This document shows, one piece after another, positions 55,105 to 64,000 of a stretch of 64,000 nucleotides of DNA. The stretch is from Eurosta solidaginis (Eukaryota; Arthropoda; Insecta; Diptera; Tephritidae), in NCBI RefSeq assembly GCF_040869045.1, contig NC_090322.1:269974662-270038661 (forward strand), in the 5' to 3' direction. The notes beneath the pieces were generated by a model that saw nothing but the letters and a program-made list of their open reading frames with translations, did no database searches and was not told the DNA's origin. The translations under genes and the position numbers were made by a program. Each line of letters starts with the position of its first letter. Positions within the stretch are counted from its first letter, which is position 1.

Positions 55105-57022
55105 ATGGAAAACGTCGCATGTCAACAAAGCCGTGAATATATGTTTTCTACAAGTTTGGAAGGTATTAATTTGTATTTTAATTAATATTATTTGTGCGAT
55201 AGTTCAGAAATGTAGCATTCTGTTTATTTTTTTCCTTTTAATTCAGATTTTTCAGGCGCTGACATTGTCACTGTAAGAGAAGTAGACTCTGAATTTTTCA
55301 ATCTATTAAATAAATATGGACTAGAAGAATATTATTTGTCCTTAACAAATGCCAAAATAAATATCGACTGCTTCAAGGCCATGACAGAAGCTGACATTAA
55401 AGAGATTTTTAATGACGAAATTGGCACTCGCATAAAGTTTCGTGGCCTAGTCAATGAGTGGCGACTTGCAAGCAGAAAGCAAATTTTATATGAATTATAG
55501 TGTAATGTATTGAATTTTTTTTTAATCCCAGCAATTGGCCCCAATTTCAACATGTTGTTGCCAACATACAGACCAATCTTCACTATTGGCTCAATCAGTC
55601 AGTCGGACTCGATTTCTTCATTTTCAGAGTCGGGTAGCTCTACATACAAATTTGTATAACACTTTTTTCCTCTAAAAAATATCGGATATATAACAAATTG
55701 TTAATATTTCAGAGTTTACAAAATTTCTGTGGATTCCGCAGTTGGAATAAAAATTTGCGCTAATTACAACGCAAACAATGAATTGGGTGCATCAGACAGA
55801 GAGACTTTGATATCAAATATAGTCAGAGATCATTTAGAGAAAGACGTGCCCATGAATTATGCTATGTTCGATAATATAACAGGAGACATAGTAAAACGAT
55901 TTGCATCAGAAAAAAAAGTACAAAACTAGGAAAAATACATATACAACTGTTTGATCATATTTTATTGTTTACAGGAATATTATTTTCAAAAGGAAAAGCG
56001 GAACGGAAAACTGTACAACAAATACCGTTCGATGTCCAGAGCCTTCAGAAAATCTGGTTTTTTTAAAAAATATCTCCGTGTAAGAACAAATAATAAACTC
56101 GAATTGGAGAGTCGAGAAGTGAGTGCTATTTCGGTATCAGGGATCGATTCAGAAGATAAAATTTGGGTGAAAACAAGAAATTCGCCTTGGGAGACGGTGG
56201 AATCGAAATGGAACTCCAGCTTTGCTCTTCGGCGCCAGGACATTAATATCCATCCGCTAAAATTTATACTTTCTGACTGGCCACTGTATGCGCATAGTAA
56301 CGGATATCGTTTGGTAGAAAATTTAAATTTATATAGGTAATATATAAATAAAAAATGTATATTTTAATATTTAGATCGATATTGACTTCCATAATTTGTA
56401 CCCGGAAAAGTCAAACTTATTTCTTAACAACTGGAATTCACTGAAGGATAATATCATAGCAGTATGCAAAAATATTGTTAAATTGCCAGCTGCTAAAAAA
56501 ATTATAAATAATCTTCCAACAAACAAAGGTAAAATAACAATTTAAACTTATGAAATAAAGAACTAATTTAATTATAATTTTTTAATTTTCTTCCAGATTT
56601 AGAATTAATTGAAGTCTCGAAGGTGCTGGCAGCAATTTTTAAGCCTGTGGCAAGAAAAACAATTGCGAAACAGACCTGGAAGGTTAGCACAGGCTGCTGA
56701 CATACAAAGCACTATAAACAAGCGCAAAGAATTTTGTGTGAGCAAGAACATAAATTTTCAACCATTTTTGATCATTCTTAAGGATCGAAATGATATCAGT
56801 TCATATCAATATGTTCTAATTGTGGAAAGTCTAGTTTATCTTTTTGCTGACGCTTTTAATGCTTTTGATATATATTGCAAGTGTTTTTTCGTCTTCAACC
56901 TAGAATACCCGTTTGAAAACACAATTTTCTGGAACTTTGTTCAACATTTTTTTTATGATATACTAACCACTAAAATAAACTCACCAGAACTAGATATTTT
57001 CACACAGTTAAAACATAAATAA
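55105..57022 (+). pseudogene. SAM-domain protein gene of the transposon (multi-exon)
   Basis: ATG 55105; exon 1 to 55162, intron, exon 2 from 55247. Exon 2 encodes a SAM domain (LLNKYGLEEYYLSL ... IKFRGLVNEWR) and reaches TAG at 55498; the same frame beyond the TAG is Ser-rich (SISQSDSISSFSESGSS), suggesting a former longer exon. Later exons by GT-AG and frame: 55713-55917 (SVDSAVGIKICANYNAN), 55975-56313 (EYYFQKEKRNGKLYNKYR), 56375-56527 (IDIDFHNLYPEKS) and 56597-57022, with a shift near 56685 and an unsolved phase at two joins. The last exon ends in LEYPFENTIFWNFVQHFFYD. SAM domains make protein or RNA contacts. As it stands it could encode a 103-residue SAM-only protein. Confidence 0.65.
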
Positions 57023-57067
57023 TTTCAGAAAGAAATTTAAGTATTGTTGAAAAAAAAATTAATAATC

Positions 57068-59504
57068 ATGAACTTCAACTGCTTTCTTTGCAATTCTTGC
57101 TTCGCATCGGCCGATGTACTAATAAGCCATTTGAAACTAATACACTCCCTCAAAAAGAATAACCAATTAGTATGTTCCAATTGTCATTGCAAATTTCATG
57201 ACTTTTCTATCTGTAAAAAAACATATTTTAAGTGTTGCCACGTTAAAACGGTAACAAGTGAACCACATTTTCCAATTGAAGCAAAATCTACAACAATATA
57301 TAATAACATGATTCGTGATCAACAAAGCAATAGTAGAGAAATGGTGGTCCCAGAAAAAAGACAGAAACTTGAAATCATAAATGGGGCAGATATTGAAATT
57401 TTTTTAAAAAATATGCGAGACAACGCATTAGCATTTGTTAGCAATCTTTTCAGTGGAAATCATATGACCACGAAAGCTATTCAATCAATATTAGCATATT
57501 TTACAGATATAATAACCAAACAGATGTTTACATTATTGTCAGGCATAATAATTCCAATAGTCCCGTCGGAAGAAAAATGTAAAATAGAAAAACTTTTTAA
57601 TTGCTGTTCTGATCCTTTTAAGGGCATTAACACAGAATATTTATTTTTGAACACTATAGCTCAAAAATGTTTATACAAACCTCCTACTAAGCAAGAAATC
57701 GATAGTTCTGTATCACATATATATAAAAAAAATCGAAGTACTTTAACGATGAAAAAACGAATTTATTTTAATGCCTATAGAGCATCAAATTAAACTATTT
57801 TTTGAGCAAAAAAATGTTTTAAGAACGACTCTTAGCTACATAAATTCGTTAAGAAGTGTTAACGAAAATAAAATTACACATTTTGTGCAAGGTTCAGTAT
57901 GGAATGATAAACTAACACACTTCGATCAAGGACAAATTGTTATACCAATAATTTTGTATTACGATGATATAGAAATGGGTAATGCCTTAGGAAGTCATCC
58001 TGGAAATCAATCCTTTGCTGCATTTTACTATCATTTTCCGTCATTGCCTGAAAATTGTATTTCAGTAGATAATATCTTTGTTGCGATGCTAATGAAAACA
58101 GCTTATTTCAAAAAGTTTCCCCTCTCAAAAACTTTGACTCCATTCATTGACATATTGAGAACTTTAGAAAAGGGAATAGAGATAAATACAAAAGATGGAA
58201 TTTTTAATGTTCATTTCGTAGTTGGACTTGTAATTGGCGTAACTTGGCGCTGAATAATCTTTTAGGATTTTCTGGATCTTTTAGCCATAATTTCAGTTGC
58301 AGAGTATGTAAAATGTCTCAACTTGAAATGAATAATTCATTAGTAGAAAACAGCAGCCTTTTAAGAAACTTGGAAAATTATAATAAAGATCTCCTTACAA
58401 ATGATTATAGCAAAACTGGAGTAAAAACCAATTCACCATTAAATGCTTTAACAATGTTCCATGTCACACAAAACTTGTATTCTGATTTTATGCATGATTG
58501 CTTAGAAGGTTGTGTAACATTCGGTTTAATAGAATCTCTAAAATATTTTATATTAGAAAAAAATTTTTTTTCAATCAATGTCTTAAATGACAAAATTAAT
58601 ACATTTGAATACGGTTCCATTGAGCTTCGAAGCAAGCCTCCTGGCAATATTAAATTAGAGCACTTAAAACAAAATAAACTTAATTTTTCAGCCAGAGAAA
58701 CATTTTCTTTTTTGCGCTATTGTACTGTTTTCGTAGGCGAATTCGTTCCTCAAAAAAATAAAGTATGGCGGTATATTATCAAGTTGAAAGAGTTGATAGA
58801 TTTTTTATTGAAAAATTCATTTAGTAACGCAGAACTTATAAGTTTGACTTGCATTATATCTGAGCACCATAAAATGTATACGGATTGCTTTAAAACTAAT
58901 TTAAAGCCAAAACACCATAACATAACACATTATTGCTCTATTATAAGAGCAGGTGGCCCTTTGAAGGACTTATGGTGTATGAGACATGAAAGTAAAAACA
59001 AAATTTTAAAAGAATATTCCAAAGTTTCATATTCGAGAGTTAATTTAGAGCTATCAATAGCAAAAAAGTTCTGTGTAAAATTTTCAAATCAAATGCTTGT
59101 AAACAAGGATCCTTTCAATATCATTCAAATTAATAATATGAAAACAGTCACAACTCAAGAATATTCATTTAAACAATTACTACTACCATTCGAAACAAAA
59201 AAAAGAACTAAATGTTTCAAATTCTATAAGTTACAGAGGAACAATTTACAAAATTGGGTTCTATATTTTTATGAAGCAGTGTGTTTATAGTATTGTCGAT
59301 ATAATTTTATTAGAAGACGGCATATATTTACTACTTAATGAATACCAAATTGAAAATTTTGATTTGCATTATTATGCTTATATTATTGGGGAAAGAACGG
59401 AAAATTATGTATTAAAATCGATTACAGATATTGAATTTCCTAAACCCTTTGAGCTTCATCCAATATTAAGCACTAAACTATGTTTTATGATAAAAATTTT
59501 ATAG
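57068..59504 (+). pseudogene. Zinc-finger transposase gene of the CACTA-like element
   Basis: ATG 57068. Starts with C2H2 fingers (CFLCNSCFASADVLISHLKL ... H; then CSNCHCKFHDF), followed by a helical region. Text continues through three frameshifts (near 57770, 58245, 59285). Landmarks: ILYYDDIEMGNALGSHPGNQ near 57950-58015; CRVCKMS near 58300; YSDFMHDCLEGC near 58480-58510; HHNITHYCSIIRAGGPLKDL near 58915-58970. Acidic residues in DDIE and MHD are candidate catalytic sites of a DDE-type enzyme; this is by analogy and untested. Stop near 59502. It would cut and join at the CACGGAGA ends. Confidence 0.75.
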
Positions 59505-59701
59505 AAATGTAAAAAAAATTAATGACTTTATAAATTATATAAAATGAACATGTTAATACTGAAGTATATGATTTATTTTATTTTAATATGTATATATATA
59601 TTATTTGTTAGAAGCAATTGTATTTTGAAATAAAGACATTTGAAAATAAAATGAAATTTTGTTTCTTTAATATTAGCAGGAAGTGTAAAATGTGTTCCTA
59701 T

Positions 59702-60050
59702 TTGTTCACAATCTATGAAAATGTTGTTCATAACCTATGCCCATTTGTTCATAGTCTTTCCCAGTTGTTCAGAATATATGAAAATGCTGTCCATAATCTA
59801 TGCCCAGTTGTTCATAGTCTTTCCCAGTTGTTCACAACCTATGAAAATGTTGTTCATAATCTATGCCCAGTTGTTCATAGTCTTTCCCAGTTGTTCACAA
59901 CCTATGAAAATGTTGTTCATAATCTTTCCCAGTTGTTCAGAATCTATGAAAATGTTGTTCACAATCTATGCCCAGTTGTTCATAAAACATGCTCATAGCT
60001 GAACTTAAGTTATGAACAAGTGTGCATAGATTATGAACAACTGTTCTTGG
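59702..60050 (+). repeat. Right subterminal tandem repeat, 63-bp unit
   Basis: CTATGCCCAGTTGTTCATAG begins each unit; about four units, the last two partial, each with GTTGTTCATAA/CTATGAAAATGTT blocks. Because 63 is a multiple of 3 it creates long repetitive open frames (59618-60002) that are not genes. Confidence 0.9.
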
Positions 60051-60102
60051 TCATTTTTCGTGGACAATTTGTGAATAAGTTGTGCCCATACCGCATAGTT
60101 TC

Positions 60103-60122
60103 TGCACACAATTCTCTCCGTG
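60103..60122 (-). repeat. Right terminal inverted repeat
   Basis: TGCACACAATTCTCTCCGTG, complement of the left end with one gap and two or three changes. Confidence 0.85.
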
Positions 60123-60261
60123 TAGAAGCAGAAACCTTTGATTTCTGCTCAGGACAATTTTTTTTATATACATTTTTTTTTACGCAGAAAGCCTTCTCAA
60201 TAGAAATAAAAATTTTGTATTTATTAAAAGCATAAAAAGTCTATAAGTTGCAGCTATCTTT

Positions 60262-60510
60262 ATGCAAGAAATAACTGAAGAGGAATTCCACACAATTTTC
60301 AAAAATTTTATACAAACTACTAAAGAGGTTCCTAAAACCCCTACAGTAGTAAAGCAAGGACCGACCCCGATTACAATAGAAGAATATCGGCGTCGGAATA
60401 AGCTTAATAAAGAATATAAACTAAAAATACCGAGACAAAAACGGGGAGGCAAACAATATAGGAAAAAAAGAGAGATAGCTGAAGCTTTTAGGCTATTAAA
60501 CGTTTGTTGA
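60262..60510 (+). CDS. Hypothetical basic protein, 82 codons
   Basis: Lies outside the DNA transposon. Lys/Arg-rich (EEYRRRNKLNKEYKLKI, RQKRGGKQYRKKREIAE). Composition suggests a nucleic-acid-binding piece, perhaps from the LTR element split by the transposon. No domain recognised; no promoter seen. Confidence 0.3.
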   Translation: MQEITEEEFHTIFKNFIQTTKEVPKTPTVVKQGPTPITIEEYRRRNKLNKEYKLKIPRQKRGGKQYRKKREIAEAFRLLNVC

Positions 60511-61132
60511 AGCGATTATTTTCGCTTCGCAAGAGCGAACCTATGTCATGTTCACGAGTCGTTCGGGATATATTGACTGATAGCTTATTTCTCTACGCTT
60601 GAAGATTTCGGATCTAACTAGTCTAAATGCAGTCGAATTACAATCATCGATTCCACCTGCTCGAATTCCTGTTACGTTTGCGGGTCTCCCCCGTTTTGTG
60701 CATGAGTTATGGTTAAGAATGAAATCAATTGGAACGCGACCTTTCGAAACGTTGGCGACAGACGGTAATATGCTGTATTTTTAAAATGTGTACTCTACAT
60801 TGCTGAAGAGTGATCTACGCTCAAATGGCATATGAAGCGGTACCTCCGTTTCCCATTACGTCACTCAACGCAATGACTGATCTATATGGAAACTATTGGA
60901 AATTTGTGTTAGGAAACAACTTATCGTTCCTGTCGAAATGACCACCAATCCTGCCGCTGCAACTGGTGCTATTTCTATCTTTCTTTCATCTGTACGTACG
61001 TTATTGAATGTTTGTGCAAATGTGATTCCGGCGACCAATGTATCTACTATATTGTATTGCCAATAAGTTTACTCGGCTGCCCAATATTCGATGGATTACT
61101 GGTCAACAAACGATAGCTGCTGTAGCCGCCAT
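60511..61132. other. Unassigned sequence
   Basis: No convincing gene; a 61-codon frame at 60599 lacks motifs. Confidence 0.4.
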
Positions 61133-63745
61133 TTTTAGGTATAGGTACCACTTTTTTTCATTGCAGAATATATATAAAATATACCTGGAAGTGATTCTCA
61201 TTGCGTTTTCGCAAAATTCAGAAGTGGGATGACAGATTCAATTATTTTGGTAAAACTTCTACAATGTACTACCCAAAAGTTTTTATATCACCAATTTCTA
61301 TGAAACTTTGTAGAATTATTGTACTATTACTATGCAATATCGATAGTGGGCTGGCAATGCCGTCATTCCGAATGGAATGCATATAACGGCATAGCGAAAA
61401 TTAGGATTGAATTCAATACATATACACGTTTGGTGAAGTGCGGTTCACTTAGAGAGTTTAGTTCTAAAATACTTTAAATACTGTTGATGAAAGTTTTAAA
61501 ATAAATTTTGTAATACACCAGTGAGTGTCCAGTAAAACCAATTATACTTGCTTTTTAATAAATATGGCGATTTGGGCTATACCAGCGAAGAGAGCATCGA
61601 TAGCGGAACTATTGAACGGCAGCACTTACAAGTGGGCAGCAACGTTGGACATGATAGGAAAGCGTAAGTTACAATACACCTAACTTAACAGATAGATTTA
61701 TTTTTGCATCGCTTTTGATTTAGCACAGTGGACATATAAGGTCCTCAGGGACTGTTTAGTTGAACCTATCGTTCTTTTAAATATTCTTAATAATTTCGGT
61801 AGCATTTTTTCCATATTTTTCAAAAAGAAGTACACAGCGAACTTACACAACACATGAGTACTTGTTTGGGTCTTACATGGCACGTTACATAAATTTTAAT
61901 AGGTGCTATTTATTTATAATCATTTACAAAAAAACACTTAATTTTTAAGAATTAATAACCTTTACATCAGTTAATAAAAACCAAACCACCAGGTTACTGT
62001 GTAGAATTTCAGTTTTACCCCATTCCCACACCCTCGCACAATTCATTCTGTCTTTAAATTCTTTTGTGCGAGGCGTAATTTTTATTATTGTAATGGTACC
62101 ACTTTTTTTCATTGCAGAATATACATAAAATATTAACTGGAAGTGATTCTCATTGTGTTTTCGCAAAATTCAGAGGTGGGATGACAGATTCAATTATTTT
62201 GGTAAAACTTCTCAAATGTACTACCCAAAAGTTTTTATATCACCAATTTCTATGAAACTTTGTAGTGTAGCATTAAGCGTCTATGGCCACCTATGGTATA
62301 CATTTTGCAGCATTACGCATCATGAACTCCTATGCAATACATTTTTAACAGCTCAATCATATTACAATATTATACAAATTATTGACCTAACACAGCGGTT
62401 ACCTAACATCAATGGAATGCCGAATATGAAACTCTTGTCTGTTCACAAATAATAAATTCTGCTTATTATAAGTTTTAGTTTCTCACCAAAATATTTACAT
62501 ACAACCAATCATGAGAATTAACCAGACAGAATATCGATTTGCTGACGAATGCATACATATCTACATATATGCATAGCGTGCATACAAATCTACATATATG
62601 CATAGCGTGCATACAAATCTACATGTATGCAGACTATGCATACAAATCTACAGGTAAGCATACCATGCTTACAAATCTACATGTATGCATAGCGTGTATA
62701 CAAATTTACATGTATGATTAGTGTTAATACAAATGTACATATTTTTAGTATTAAGGTAATTATGAATGTGTAGGTTAAGAATGAAAGAGAAAGAATTTGT
62801 TTAATAAATGGATTGATGTTCAGACATTCAGACCACAAACATTTCGTTTTATAAATTTAAATATTTCAGTAGAATTATTGTATTATTACACCTAACTTAA
62901 CTGATAGATTTATTTTTGCATCGCTTTTGATTTAGCATAGTGGACATATAAGGACCTCAGGGACTGTTTAGTTGAACCTATCGTTCTTTTAAATATTCTT
63001 AATGATTTCGGTAGCATTTTTTCCATATTTTTCAAAAAGAAGCACACAGCGATCTTATACAACACATGAGTACTTGTTTGGGTCTTACATAGCACGCTAC
63101 ATAAATTTTAATAGGTGCTATTTCTTAAACACCTTAAACGGCGCAAATAATTATGATTTGTGGTATTTATTTATAATCTTTTAAAAAAACACTTAACTTT
63201 TAAGAATTAATGACCTTTACAGCGGTCAAATATCGCTATGCCATTATCATCAGGTAATTTCGTAGTTTTTTTGGTTAAACGTACAGCTACCAAACCACCG
63301 GGTTACTGTGTAGAATTCCTTTCCTAATTTCAGTTTTACCCCATTCCCACATCGTCGCACAATTCATTCTGTCTTTGAATTCTTTTGTGCGAGGCGTGAT
63401 TTTTATTATTGTAATGGTACCACTTTTTCATTGCAGAATATACATAAAATATTAACTGGAAGTGATTCTCATTGCGTTTTCGCAAAATTCAGAAGTGGGA
63501 TGACAGATTCAATTATTTTGGTAAAAGTTCTCAAATGTACTACCCAAAAGTTTTTATATTACCAATTTCTATGAAACTTTGTAGAATTATTGTACTATTA
63601 CACCTAACTTAACTGACAGATTTATTTTTGCTCCGCTTTTGGTTTAACACAGTGGACATATAAGGTCCTCAGGAACCGTTTAGTTGAACCTATCGTTCTT
63701 TGAAATATTCTTAATCCTTTCGGTAGCATTTTTTCCATATTTTTC
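61133..63745. repeat. Large tandem duplication (two full joints, one partial)
   Basis: Block R (GGTACCACTTTTTTTCATTG ... GAAACTTTGTAGAATTATTG) is at 61141, 62094 and 63415; block S (CACCTAACTTAACAGATAGA ... TTTTTCCATATTTTTCAA) is at 61674, 62889 and 63600. The order S-R repeats. The second S-R joint is split by a solo LTR at 62266-62868. No coding frames. Confidence 0.85.
62266..62868 (+). mobile_element. Solo LTR of the element G family (603 bp)
   Basis: Begins TGTAGCATTAAGCGTC, ends AAATATTTCA, flanked by GTAG (62262-62265 and 62869-62872). The uninterrupted target, TTTGTAGAATTATTG, is seen in the sister tandem units near 61305 and 63580. Left by recombination between two LTRs. Confidence 0.93.
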
Positions 63746-64000
63746 AATGAACATTAGTTATGGTTGTTATGGTCCACTTGGGAGAGTCACCTTTGGAACG
63801 CACCAAGTGGCTAGTGATAGGGAAAAGGTTAGGATTCACCCTCACTCATGTCTGCCTGGGATAGTTAAAACACTTTTTGTTAGTTCGCAAAAAAATTTCC
63901 ATGACATTGACGAATTTTCAATAACACCTGGCGCAATGGTGTACGTGGCTCATCTCATCAGCTGATTTTATTCGTTTCATTGTACTGGCATGGAGATTGT
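63746..64000. other. Unassigned sequence at the window end
   Basis: An open frame ending at 63965 shows no known motif; may belong to an unrecognised repeat. Confidence 0.35.

Larger units (their letters stand above)
54548..60122 (+). mobile_element. CACTA/EnSpm-like DNA transposon (5575 bp) with SAM-domain gene and transposase
   Basis: Inverted ends CACGGAGAAAACTGTTGTGC (left) and, read on the other strand, CACGGAGAGAATTGTGTGCA (right), with TA on both outer sides (54546-54547, 60123-60124). A CAC start, short duplication and crowded subterminal repeats are hallmarks of CACTA/EnSpm elements. It carries two + strand genes: an N-terminal SAM protein (55105-57022) and a zinc-finger transposase (57068-59504). 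The transposase has the DDIE...LGS and MHDCLEG signatures I recall from animal elements of this type. A few frameshifts and one in-frame stop make this copy inactive, but most of the coding text is clear, so decay is recent. Confidence 0.85.

Noticed and set aside
55500..55531. A 32-bp intron joining the SAM exon to downstream text
   Set aside because: Phases agree but 32 bp is too short for a fly intron; the alternative Ser-rich frame is more protein-like.
59618..60002. Two long overlapping open frames with repeated residues
   Set aside because: They arise from the 63-bp subterminal DNA repeat, whose length is a multiple of 3; two frames are open at once.
62539..62721. Repetitive 60-codon frame with Tyr/His/Met-rich units
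   Set aside because: Product of the ATACAAATCTACATATATGC tandem units in the solo LTR.

Overview
The window reads as insect nuclear DNA, most likely a higher fly (Diptera; a tephritid fruit fly is my best guess, inferred from intron sizes of 68-85 bp, AT-richness and repeat style). It holds one conserved host gene, the 3' two thirds or more of Upf1 (nonsense-mediated decay helicase, 1-3160, + strand). Nearly everything else that can be recognised is transposable elements, mostly dead, many nested inside one another. I saw no tRNA, rRNA or CRISPR.

4.7-7.4 kb: a decayed (CAA)-tailed LINE (family L1) split by a CR1-like LINE on the other strand. 7.6-18.8 kb: two related Ty3/gypsy elements (A and B) head to tail, each with both LTRs and a 4-bp target duplication, followed by a cut-off third LTR. 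19.7-21.6 kb: a 1.86-kb foldback DNA element with TTA target duplication. 22.5-23.1 kb: an old tRNA-derived SINE and a piece of the foldback family. 23.2-26.8 kb: a different Ty3/gypsy element lacking its 5' end. 27.0-29.2 kb: a 5'-truncated L1-family copy with intact RT motifs and a clean target duplication. 30.3-33.9 kb: an RNase H-carrying LINE that took in both a SINE and a second copy of its own family. 35.1-39.8 kb: two abutting L1 copies, one apparently full length, with a 2A-like motif, a PHD-type finger, endonuclease and RT. 39.8-46.3 kb: AT-rich non-coding DNA with one set of degenerate tandem repeats. 46.3-54.5 kb: a SINE, an LTR element with no recognisable genes, an R1-like LINE remnant, a gag remnant and another LTR. 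54.5-60.1 kb: a 5.6-kb DNA transposon with CAC-type inverted ends, 63-bp subterminal repeats, a SAM-domain gene and a zinc-finger transposase gene. 61.1-63.7 kb: a tandem duplication split by a solo LTR.

The most novel-looking object is the 54.5-60.1 kb transposon: its ends, 2-bp TA duplication, subterminal repeats and two-gene layout fit a CACTA/EnSpm-like element carrying a SAM-domain protein. The foldback at 19.7 kb and the 2A-like leader of the L1 LINE are next. Target duplications let much of the insertion order be worked out. Family names above motif level are recalled, not searched.
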